Shown piece by piece: positions 54,201 through 58,777 of a DNA stretch of 64,000 bases. Under the pieces are notes generated by a model. The model ran no database searches and was not told the DNA's origin. It saw nothing but the letters and a program-made list of their open reading frames with translations. How positions within the stretch are numbered: position 1 is the stretch's first letter; every line of letters begins with the position of its first letter. Location of the stretch: NCBI GenBank assembly GCA_942493245.1, contig OW818685.1, positions 5,394,001-5,458,000 of the forward strand, read 5' to 3'. A program made the position numbers and the translations under genes. The stretch comes from DAOPYU01 sp942493245. Lineage in GTDB: Bacteria > Sumerlaeota > Sumerlaeia > UBA8349.

Positions 54201-56664
54201 CACGAATGCGACGCAGTTCACGCGCAACTTCGTGGCAACGGTTCCGCCCGCTCCGCAGCCGGTTATTACGACGACGGCTCCCAACCCGACCTCGGCCTCG
54301 CCGATCCCGGTGACGGTGACGTTCGACCTGGCTGTGACGGGCTTCGAGGCTGGCGATGTGGTCGTGACCAATGGCGCGGTGAGCAACTTCGCGGCGGTCA
54401 GCGCGACGGTGTACACGTTTGACGTGACTCCGGCGGCCGACGGCGAAGTGACGGTCAGCGTGCCGGCGGGTGCGGCTCTCAGTACGGAAAACGCGGCGAG
54501 TCTTGCGGCCGTGCCGCTGGTGGTGGTGTACACCAACCCGGCGCCGATCGTGGTGCTCTCCTCGTCGGTGGTGACAACAAGCGCGACGCTGATCCCGGTC
54601 ACGGCGACCTTCAGCGAAGCGGTGACCGGCTTCACGGCGGAAGACGTGGTGGTGCCGCAGGGTGTGACGGTGGCGAACTTCGTCGCCGGCGCCAACAACA
54701 CCTTCACGTTCGACCTGCAACTGGCCCTGACGGCTGACACAGTGGTGACCGCGCAAATCCCGGCGGGTGCCTGTGTGGACAGCGAAGGCAAGGCCAACGA
54801 GGCCTCGAACCTGTTGAGTGTCCAGTACATCTACGTGGAAGTCACGCCTCTGACGGTTGTCTTGTCGGCGGGCGTTACGACCACGAGCGAACGCTCCATC
54901 CCGGTTACGGCCACCTTCAGTGAAGCGGTCACCGGCTTTGGCGCCGAGGACCTGATGGTCCAGGGCGCGACGGTGGCGAACTTCGCAATGGCGACCACGG
55001 GCACCTACACGTTCGACCTTCAGGTCACGCTGGATGCCGACGGTCCGGTCACGGTTCAGGTGCCGACTGCGGCTTGTGTCAATGCGCAGAACACGCCGAA
55101 CCAGGCGTCGAACCTGTTGAGCATCGGGTACGTGTACGACATCAACTTCATCCCGCTGCCCGCGCCCACGGGTGTGATCGCCTCGGATGGCGTGTACACC
55201 TACAAGACGCGGGTCGAGTGGGCGGCTGTTGAAGGCGCCAGCTTCTACAAGGTGTACCGGACGTTGGAAGTGACCATCGGTACGGCGGTCCTTCAGGAAG
55301 TGACGGGCTGGATCAGCACCCTCTCGATCGACGACCAGACGGCCGAGCCGGGCGTGAAGTACCTCTATCAGGTACGCGCGGCCAGCACGGAGCAGGGTGG
55401 GCGTCAGAGCGAACTGAGCGCGGCTGACTTGGGCTGGATCGCTGCGGCGTCGGTCCCGGCGACGGCCTGGTACAAGATCCAGTACGCGAACTGTACGCTG
55501 GATCCGGACTCCACGTCGGTCAGTCTGGCCTTCACGGGCACGGGTGACAAGAGCACCGTGAAGATCCAGTTGCTGCCGAAGGGCAAACCTGCCAACGCGG
55601 CGGACGTTGCGGGCAAGATCGCTTATCGCGAACTGGCCAAGTTGGAATCCTTCACGGTGGATGGCAACCTGAAGTCGTTCTACTCGCAGGTTGACATTGA
55701 GTCGTTCGAGGCAACCGGCCTGACCAGCGCGATCAAGAGCCTGACGACGAAGAACGCCAACATCAGCTTCATCAGCGCGGCTCAACTCGGCACGGTCAAG
55801 ATCGACGTGGCGAAGCACTCGACGGGCACGTCTCCCGAGTTCCCGTCCACCTCGATCTACACGACGGGCGATCTTGCGGTGGGCGCCATGCCGCTGACGG
55901 CGAAAGTGCAGCTGACGGGTACCATCCTGGCCGACCTCGACATGGAGCAGACGCTCTCCTACATCAAGGCCGCCACGAAGAAGTACACGGTCAAGGTCAA
56001 CGGAGTGAAGGAATACCGCGTCAGCCTGGGCGGTATCGGTCCGGTGTTGCGCGTTGTGAACGACGTGACGGGTCAGCAGCCCGCCGAGCCGTTCCCGATG
56101 GGCTCAAACATTCGCGCTCAGAAGATCACCAGCATCAGTGTCTCGGGCAGTTCGATCGTTCCGGACCTGATTGACTCGATGATCCAGAAGATCACGACCG
56201 TATCGGGCTACTACAAGGTGACGAACACGGGCAGTCTGCCTGCGCCAGTGAAGGTTTCCAATGTCGTGGTGGCGGGCAACATCCGTGTGACGCAGATCGT
56301 CAGCAGCGACACGCTGAAAACCCTTCAGGCGAAGGCGAAGGTTCTGAGCGGCGTGCCGTACGGTGGTCTCATCGGTACTGCGGGCCAGACGGGTTATCCG
56401 TTGATGACGGTCCTGGCTCCGAACTTCGGGACCATCGCCGGTAAGGGTGGCGTGGTGAGCGGGATCTTCATCGCCGGCTACAATAAGGTGGACCTGCCGA
56501 GCGGACCGCACTACTCGCCGAACTACACGGGCGCGATCAAGAAGATCGATGCGACGAAGACCGGACAGCTCTGGGGCGCGGCTTACATGAACCCGGCCCT
56601 GGTTGCGAAGCTGAAACTGATGCCGGCGGGCAGCACGACCTTCCAGGTCAACCCGGCGGAGTAA
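39268..56664 (+). CDS. Giant exported mosaic surface protein (5,798 aa)
   Basis: Signal peptide about residues 1-34 (LKAVAAFLVLIATAALF). Modules in order: five LamG-like domains (about 37-270, 388-615, 1385-1611, 1748-1968, 2091-2318), each followed by choice-of-anchor-D-like strands; a ThuA/amidotransferase-like fold (701-945); two DUF1349-like modules (1061-1248, 2453-2641, both with SGGDIWN/GSDIWGN); DUF2341-like (2658-2778); two PKD-like (to 2975); a parallel beta-helix ending in a choice-of-anchor-Q-like segment (2975-3381); alternating bacterial Ig-like and FN3-like units (about 3480-4790); several Big_12-like repeats with FSEPVTGF (to 5290); FN3-like (5295-5391); and a 400-residue C-terminal region I do not recognise. 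No LPXTG, PEP-CTERM or membrane anchor is seen. Likely an adhesin or matrix protein. ATG 39268 follows AAGGAG; a terminator ends the gene. Confidence 0.92.
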   Translation: MSKAKRSTPILKAVAAFLVLIATAALFGPQAQGQTAAGNLLIDLDASTLTAGALASWTNEGSLGGAFTSSTANPVVETVQGVSAVTFANTWLKSNFLTTADFTGGSDWSVELWAINPSVGGDEGMLTWSNRGEDNQNAACAYSTAAGWGAFAGWGPGDIGYVNAIPPTAGIWHHITYTYAGGANAPLTIYVDGVQNNQANKSLNIHGPGDTQAMPVMLGGSTGGDATGLAANVTEQWFTGSLSKVRIHNGALSAADVLANYNLEKTAYLAPALMITAPVSYGLYYGSVPLNTDSAPQTVTIKNAGTTDLTFGTPAASVTGAAAAEYQIVPGFDTTPLAPGATRTIQVLLHPTSASFKVAQLVFNTNSAVTVTPIDLLGGTPTVLDTAGALLVDLKMTGLAVDTQTTWTNEGTLGGNFINPTGSYPQVGTIQGVQAVGFNRTWLKSDFLSTADFTGNSDWSLETWVYNPYVDGEEQVVTWSNRGEENKNAAFLYGTSTGWGAFGGWGAGDMPYLNAIPPVGGTWHQVTVTYAGGANSPLKVYVDGRLNNTGSKNLSIHGPGDAQAMPIILGGSTGDNPNGLNANAEGWWYTGAMAAVRFHDNALTAAQVYSNYLCEQADYSGTMQVNITPAEAVAAGVQWRFATDAPGTWRNSGDTVTIGGAQGQTIEYKAVAGWQRRPDEKVAVTAGQATVVDAFVLRQGAPLVYVVHENASIQAKLEAFLKDMYGQNVEVRWFENDDPRLNTFRNKNRAMTAAVNTALVAELNAANLIIFSRNISSGDYASNDEEKAAWDAITTPMIIHSGHQMRSTHWNLVNSTTMAALPVQDIDVVDAGDPLFNGVAINGGKVRIYNVPTKTDLLNLAVATNVVATYNNAGTAIPVVMRWNGTETNYYAGSPRGPKGPRVVWISPEGVGALTDVPSGGDFLTSLTPAGLQMYRNALTQYVAIPSVNVQALNFGLLRLGGAAVSKTAVITNQSAADLTISAATLTGNPEFAITSMKLNEVDVDLSAPVTLNKAAGDKLEITVAFTPSVESKRLAQITLTTNDPNYAATTINLTGVATTWVGESINGNPGTLNSMYVEGSNKIKIVSSGGDIWNNADQCYFAYKKLSGDGEIIARVDYLDSSLGSGDWTKAGIDIRETPAGGSKRVFIGMVTGGTPGTQVVYRTYTNLGCSDQTDRWPQRPPQWLRLKRVGNVITPAFSEDGIMWQWRAPRTVEMSADVYVGLAATSNNNFGNPIRADYSNITITGNVSNVETQGLAPSTVAIAPSAVAFGTLEPAPVTHTRTLKISNTASPFVNARNVEVAAVTKTLGDAFTVGQPMLNKAAATLPAQLLPGGGSVLEIPITINATNPGTFDGMLVVLVDGVERGIPLAAKVSEPAAYTNPVTDGLAFAVDASVLTGLNAGDPVSSWPDLSGNGNDAIMAEPSRRPIYFPNASNGLPALRFDGGNDYLNTSALPANWPASETTVFAVSRAAVDNANIFQQVPDVTTNRFGVEMPWSGNIYWDFGGDAAPGRLAAATNALPQPHTNFNVWAFAASPLIPGQTIRENNQLVASDNNADILDFVATASLRIGNRSAGGDALNGDIAELLIYNRSLSAEETNAVGFYLQNKYGTPFGYVNPAAVPQLAVNPIASAYGTFGSNDAAKSVNFTIQNAGSGDATLDIASVVSTSPAFQITSAVYTDANIQTALSAPYTASLQGNLAGSVVVTVAFDPAGKTPGGYAGMLQIASNDATRPLVELPLTALVTAAPVGSGLMIHLDASQIDATNPDMVEVAPDGTQRVRKWLDLSPTGRTATQVITEKMPQYVPNALNGLPAVRFDGLNNSGDFLSYTRIAGRTFILVMKETIKSDSEPRKTFIGDSSSADFHRGPRNMMVDRPNGWSASQVRNGDAWLNGQWIDCTTELAPTQYSVLTFRTLSNASTDQLARDRTYGDRFWAGDVAEYLVYDRPLSADELNTIGYYLQQKYLPAQNHFVPTTETGALWVTPQTIAIAPTQGQPMQYNTITIKRAGAEGTTQISSLDTTQLGLFAIADVKLNGETLYTPFAATLTNADELVVRTSFDPSSIGTFKGKLIINSDDAVRPAAEVSLTADVVGLQVKNGLTLHLDATRIDKTDPWQVTNSGGQNYVRVWRDLSGTKRDAVSSVAMQQPILVENAVNGLPVVRLDGINNEGDYMHWWPENRNLRTVFMVMKENTNTNDGANRHILTSADSTDFHRGAGTRPAMISTEWASANLMNAPASAINGVAIDLKTTPPPTDMKILSITTAGDSIAGGIGRDRTYNDRYFAGDYAEILLYDRVLNEWETNAVGYYLAAKYNMTDTSYTLPTAAPAVPAAIEVTPNVLDLGTVAPDAGLQSGVLKIRNVGPSDTTLNLSNLDFSKMGKFQVTEVLLNGTTPLSAPYVAALSPATDDYVEIRVTFDPSTAVAGSHGGWFLAYSDDPARPDVSAGVSATVAGLDATAWRAQDVGDPALKGSFELQASGAFRLVAAGSDIWGNKDEMHYAYKGLYGDGSITARVVAMNLTQWNDWAKCGVMIRESLNGGSANAATLKAGGNGAGVNFQRRYLTDQGSSGEGYADLGRPMWVRLVRQGNVFNAYHSVDGVVWSRTYPPQTIVMPRMVYVGLGFTSHESNFYGEAIVDNVTLTGGVFDYTPEEITADPIDVTSYPYRVRMTTVGFNGLPVQKREVLVKLGAATVADFTSTTFTSAADGADLRFVAADKTTPLPFKIVSWNPAGESSIWVRVDELTDADSHFYAIWGSTDVTTPTYNNISWNYSPAVPDGFLSYTRVITDGQTLLADAGVSTATLAGVPAQLGGTSSTQHVLYNWTVVSTPADPQASVTFATTKSATTQATFAPDVLGAYVLQLTVSDDFNTPSTSTVTINVTNDEPVVNAGADIYANAGAPVQLNGTMTDQYPGDAVATWSLQGPGSWTFVEGTANTLNPKVQFPDANAVYTVRLTADDGQGGVAFDELTVYVAADNGVIYVDQDVTSSSLTGLDWANACQTIAQGLQMANKTGAKHVWVASGLYNESVTLASGIQLMGGFAGTESSLAERNLAVNQSTINGAGAAHVVTMNNVQNARLDGFTVTGGVAFAGGENSKGAGVYANLADDTNVIANCEISGNRADVDGGGIYLYGSSPFIVNCVIAGNEADNGAAVFARMLSEPTITNCTIADNRVMTKGAIGLMEWSAPILTNNIFAGNPNVAVNEVAANSAAAGLVRNLFWQNGTADYYDFGATDPNLIGGAVNTLPAAAGNRGGDPLFAMGVTGAWTAAPEYDGTEKVTTLVNSGAALAPNSLVGSFIQTSTSLGVQAYIVENTATEIVVLGDLTAFATTGTLYQVTNYALTAGSAAADVATATGAPGTDIIGVVRPVNGANDIGAYELPNAEDIVVSSLDFGKQVAGAGATATPLEALIKNNGSAPVTITSIGLIGPDAARFSIVSGDDTGVLAVGATQAVSLVFDPAVVGAHLATLAVQTAATSYTGSVTGIGTPAIPTGLDLAAATDTGASDTDNVTTLSVVTISATGPAGAQIRLFDEGGLVFADTAARFAAGVTLDFNASSAIAVEGPHNLTVTAYDTTEDVESAPSAPLLIVVDQTAPSAPYGINLAASDDSGVSNSDRITNQLTDLTLYGAADFSNPNTSVQLSEGATALTSGTALQFVSGLDVSFGAAGAHPVTAVAIDLAGNASAASAPVGLLIDQTPAEVASAVALTASPARATTVEFGVQFTDPVYTFDDPLTDVVVNTTGVLYTAVAITPVSLSEYIVTVDGITSSGIMTITVPPNAAIDVAGNPNTLAVESTSVTIDNAAVPILIAEPFWTAGTENAVAWKPMTGATSYTLLRTLDNNTSPALETLVLSASTTSHTFTGLTDGTKYYYFLAALLEGETSLTAWSAPVFSTQDATNPAAELQINGGAAYATNSVVTLNLSANDTQGAVVYSGVAEMRTDSGSGWSAWRPYAATQSLNLLGDDGIKVVQAQVRDLAQNLSAVTSASIILDRVSPTGTIVPLEAGPMYGTTATYVVTFSELVTGFAGQANNLVLTATPLPNAAPITYTTVTIEAQSATTYHVTVAGLDGSGNLALSVPAGLAIDVAGNANVAFGPSANVVIDHSVPTLVAEPLWTPSDMNTIEWLDLFNTTTYTLQVATDKDFTAPTEILVVAPATSQDVTNLVDGTTYWYRLQANKSGMLTAWSDATSSTQDATLPTGTIQIGDGATTFTTTNDVELTLAATDPLPAAGLASGVKDMRFSEDGSTTWTAWEAYATSRAWTFSAAADGVRTVTVEFRDNAGNTKTATASITVDLGRPAVVSTTPALLGPTNADSINTQVVFSEPVQGLDSASDLSMELNGVTIGSFAFAGATSDTLNSTFNVSLGGIDGDGTFTLTVNESAAFDSVGNMNTAGVASAVVTIDNTAPVLGPLTGTKVVNSSNFVIRWPVVKDPSGINPYVYDIATDSNFATIVKSGTLPGVTLIYAGTEGVTYWVRVRAEDKAGNVGAWAVDWVLYDNTAPTATITALTAGPTSNTAEFLVAFSEPVTGFQDLADVTTTYTGTVANTATTITALSQTEYVVTLSGLTGVGSVAISVPSGAAKNQANLDNVAFGPSAFVAVAEFVAPVLTAEPVWTGTAQNAIAWTTATFATAYVAESATDAGFTAGVTSQTVTGLTATFANLTNGQTYWYRVKATDGVIETGWSNVTSTTIDLSAPSVTITSTVSDPTSMTAIPITIAFSEPVTDFTSSDIVAVGATVTSFTALSATTYTAVLSVTLTQDGVVTADIAAGVAVDAANTPNTAAAQFKINYKHYVEPTAPTVVLTSTVTVTNVSPIPVTATFDQDVTGFEAADLVTVNGTVADFTAVSATVYTFNVTPAADGTVTVNVPAGVATSLADKANVASNLLAVVYDTTAPTVAMTSLVSDPTTATVIPMLVTFSEPVTGFTADDIVASNATVADFTVPANGDGTTYTANLNVTLTQDGMVVANIAGAVAVDLAGNPNTNATQFTRNFVATVPPAPQPVITTTAPNPTSASPIPVTVTFDLAVTGFEAGDVVVTNGAVSNFAAVSATVYTFDVTPAADGEVTVSVPAGAALSTENAASLAAVPLVVVYTNPAPIVVLSSSVVTTSATLIPVTATFSEAVTGFTAEDVVVPQGVTVANFVAGANNTFTFDLQLALTADTVVTAQIPAGACVDSEGKANEASNLLSVQYIYVEVTPLTVVLSAGVTTTSERSIPVTATFSEAVTGFGAEDLMVQGATVANFAMATTGTYTFDLQVTLDADGPVTVQVPTAACVNAQNTPNQASNLLSIGYVYDINFIPLPAPTGVIASDGVYTYKTRVEWAAVEGASFYKVYRTLEVTIGTAVLQEVTGWISTLSIDDQTAEPGVKYLYQVRAASTEQGGRQSELSAADLGWIAAASVPATAWYKIQYANCTLDPDSTSVSLAFTGTGDKSTVKIQLLPKGKPANAADVAGKIAYRELAKLESFTVDGNLKSFYSQVDIESFEATGLTSAIKSLTTKNANISFISAAQLGTVKIDVAKHSTGTSPEFPSTSIYTTGDLAVGAMPLTAKVQLTGTILADLDMEQTLSYIKAATKKYTVKVNGVKEYRVSLGGIGPVLRVVNDVTGQQPAEPFPMGSNIRAQKITSISVSGSSIVPDLIDSMIQKITTVSGYYKVTNTGSLPAPVKVSNVVVAGNIRVTQIVSSDTLKTLQAKAKVLSGVPYGGLIGTAGQTGYPLMTVLAPNFGTIAGKGGVVSGIFIAGYNKVDLPSGPHYSPNYTGAIKKIDATKTGQLWGAAYMNPALVAKLKLMPAGSTTFQVNPAE

Positions 56665-56698
56665 GGTCCGCGGAGTCTGAAAATCCATTGATACCCTT

Positions 56699-56734
56699 GG
56701 GGAGAGTCCTGCCGGACTCTCCCCTCCTCTTTTG
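56699..56734 (+). terminator. Intrinsic terminator of the giant gene
   Basis: ggggagagtcc (56699-56709), loop tgcc, ggactctcccc (56714-56724), then tcctctttt. An 11-bp perfect stem 35 nt after the stop codon. Confidence 0.88.
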
Positions 56735-56766
56735 TGCGCGCGTGCTGCCCGGCAGGGCGTACAAAA

Positions 56767-56806
56767 GAAATCCCCCTGAACCGTAGAACCGGTTCAGGGG
56801 GATTCT
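56767..56806. terminator. Second hairpin, probable terminator of the NIPSNAP gene
   Basis: aatccccctgaacc (56769-56782) pairs with ggttcagggggatt (56791-56804) around gtagaacc. On the minus strand a short tttctttt run follows, so it can end transcription of the convergent NIPSNAP gene about 120 nt after its stop. Confidence 0.75.
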
Positions 56807-56923
56807 TTCATGGCGAATGGGGACGCGCCCGTATCGGACTCAAGAAGCGGAGAGCGGATTGTACTGCCGGACAGAAACGTCTCGTCAGCCCCCCCCGTCA
56901 GCCGTCACACGGCCGCGCGGGCG

Positions 56924-57739
56924 TCAGATCTGCGAGCCGGGAAGGGCGCGCAGGTAGTACTTGATAATGTTCGAGACGGTGTCGGCGTACTGCGGATCGC
57001 CGCTCATCTTCTTCCACTCGGGAGAACCGCCAAACAGCCCCCAGGCGGCCTTGTGGGCCTCCAGGCTTTCGGACGAGATCATGTAGGTCAGGTTCGGCAT
57101 CAGTTTGCCCGCGACGCTCTCGCCGTAGAAGACCGGTTTCGGCCCCTTGCTCTGGAAGATGGCGATCTCGCCGTCGTTGAACATGTCTATTTTTTTCTGG
57201 CCCTTGGCGAGCGTGTGGCTCTGGTAGATGCGGATTTCATAGACGCGCTTATCGCTCTTCTCCGCCGGGACTGCGAGTTCGGGCATGCCCTTGAAGGCCA
57301 CCAGCAGGTTGCTGTCGAGGCTCTTGAAGGCGGGGTCTTTCATCGGGGCGTCCAGAATGCCCTTGCCCGCCTCGGTCAGCGCGGTGTCTTCGGACAGTTT
57401 GCGCTGGAGGCCCGTCACGCCGCGCATGGACGCGTGGCGCAGCACGAGGAACAGCATCGGCTCCGCGGGTTTTTTGCCCGTGTCGTCCGTGATCGGCTCG
57501 AACAGCCCGACTGTGGCGACGTCCGCGCGGCCCAAGGCGGGGATGAGCGCCTTGCCGGCGAACTCGGCAAAGGCCTTCTGCTTTTCCGGCGTGGCGAACG
57601 TGTAGGTCTGGATCTCGTAGCACTCGCGCCGTTCGCCGCGACCCGGGCGGGAATTGCTCTCTTGCGCCAGCGCGGCGAGCGGAGTGGCCACGCCCGCAGT
57701 CAGGCAGGTGGCCGTGGCCAGGAAGTTGCGTCTTTTCAT
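56924..57739 (-). CDS. Tat-exported NIPSNAP-family protein
   Basis: 271 residues. MKRRNFLATATCLTAG is a twin-arginine signal, so the protein is folded before export. Two ferredoxin-like NIPSNAP modules follow: CYEIQTYTFATPEKQKAFAE...GLFEPITDD (about 40-140) and RVYEIRIYQSHTLAKGQKK...PVFYGESVAGKLMPNLTYMI (about 160-260). NIPSNAP proteins have no settled biochemical role; Tat-exported versions are frequent in Planctomycetota-like genomes, where they occur near sugar catabolism (general knowledge). AAGGAG lies 9 nt before ATG 57739; the longer frame to 57898 lacks a better start. It stands alone between repeats. Confidence 0.9.
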   Translation of the reverse strand: MKRRNFLATATCLTAGVATPLAALAQESNSRPGRGERRECYEIQTYTFATPEKQKAFAEFAGKALIPALGRADVATVGLFEPITDDTGKKPAEPMLFLVLRHASMRGVTGLQRKLSEDTALTEAGKGILDAPMKDPAFKSLDSNLLVAFKGMPELAVPAEKSDKRVYEIRIYQSHTLAKGQKKIDMFNDGEIAIFQSKGPKPVFYGESVAGKLMPNLTYMISSESLEAHKAAWGLFGGSPEWKKMSGDPQYADTVSNIIKYYLRALPGSQI

Positions 57740-57984
57740 CTCGACAGTCTCCTTCGTTCCATCAGAATTGAGAGTCTCTGGCGCGCGCTTGCGCCGTCGG
57801 GCACGGGGAGAATCCCCCGGCGCGCCAGGAGCGCTTAAACGGGATCGGAGGCGGGTTCCGCCGCAAAATTTATTTCCGGACACAACCGAATCCAACACTG
57901 TTGACCTGCGATCCTCTTCGCAAAGAACTTATCGGGAAACGCGCCAAAGGGGAAGCGAAAAAAGCGGAGGGAGGCGATTTTGTT

Positions 57985-58430
57985 CCGGAACTCTTTCATG
58001 GGCGGGACGCCCATGCCACCTCCAGAAAACAGCGAAAGACGCGAAAAGCGCGAAAACAGAGTTTTCGTACGACTATCTCGCAATATCGCGGTCGTTTGCG
58101 TAGATTTTGAGGGCGAGTGTGTGCAATACGGACCACGATCCCGATCCGGTTCCAGCCCTGAAAGGGCGGCCCATGTTAGCCCGGGGCAGAGCGAAGCGTC
58201 GCCCCGGGTCACACGGATCCCTTCTCCTTCAAGGGCTGAAAGCCCGCTCCAAACGGAGCGGAACCCAACGGGCGGAATCGCGCAATCCCCCGAATCTCGC
58301 GCAGCCACCGGGACGCCCGAAACCGCAACCGCGCCAATCGGGAGATTGGCGATCCCAGGAGAGCGCTTTCTTCACAAAACGCGAAGTTGGTTGCGGCTTC
58401 GCCGCGCAGGTCTTTCGCGCTTTTCGCGGT
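57985..58430. repeat. Composite dispersed repeat (modules A and B, plus orientation)
   Basis: Starts with catgggcgggacgcccatgc, then gcgaaagacgcgaaaagcgc, module A (58067-58160: gtacgactatctcgcaatat, gcaatacggaccacgatccc, gatccggttccagccctg), a short cccggggcagagcg spacer, then module B (58230-58430: ggctgaaagcccgctcc, gaacccaacgggcgg, core hairpin at 58330-58351, aggagagcgctttcttc). It mirrors 19022-19531. The rest of 57740-58777 has a tail word agacaacgaggatttcctg (58505-58523) and no gene. Confidence 0.8.
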
Positions 58431-58777
58431 TGAATAAGGCGGTTTGCGTTGCACTTGAAATCGTCGCGGACTGCATGGATTCGGGGAGGTCGTCGCTCGT
58501 AGATAGACAACGAGGATTTCCTGCGATTTTATCGAGACGCATTCGGGTTTTCCGGAGCAGTCGGCGCATGTCCCTATTGCCGCGTGTTAAGAAAATAACA
58601 AATTCCTGTTGCGTTCTCGGGGACAGGAGACGTACATTCATCCTTGTTTGTTTTCAGAGGTGCGTGGGGAATAAAAATAGCGGTTACGGGTAAAGCCGGA
58701 ACTCCGGAGAGGTGACGGCAGATGACGGAGAACCGGCGGACAAAACCCGCGCTTGGGTGAGAAAGGAGAGATGGGGG

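Noticed and set aside
52324..55818. Antisense 1,164-residue open frame
   Set aside because: Same artefact opposite the Ig-like repeats; Arg/Gly/His-rich and without a ribosome binding site.
57654..58103. 149-residue plus-strand frame
   Set aside because: It runs antisense to the NIPSNAP gene start and into the composite repeat; no independent coding evidence.
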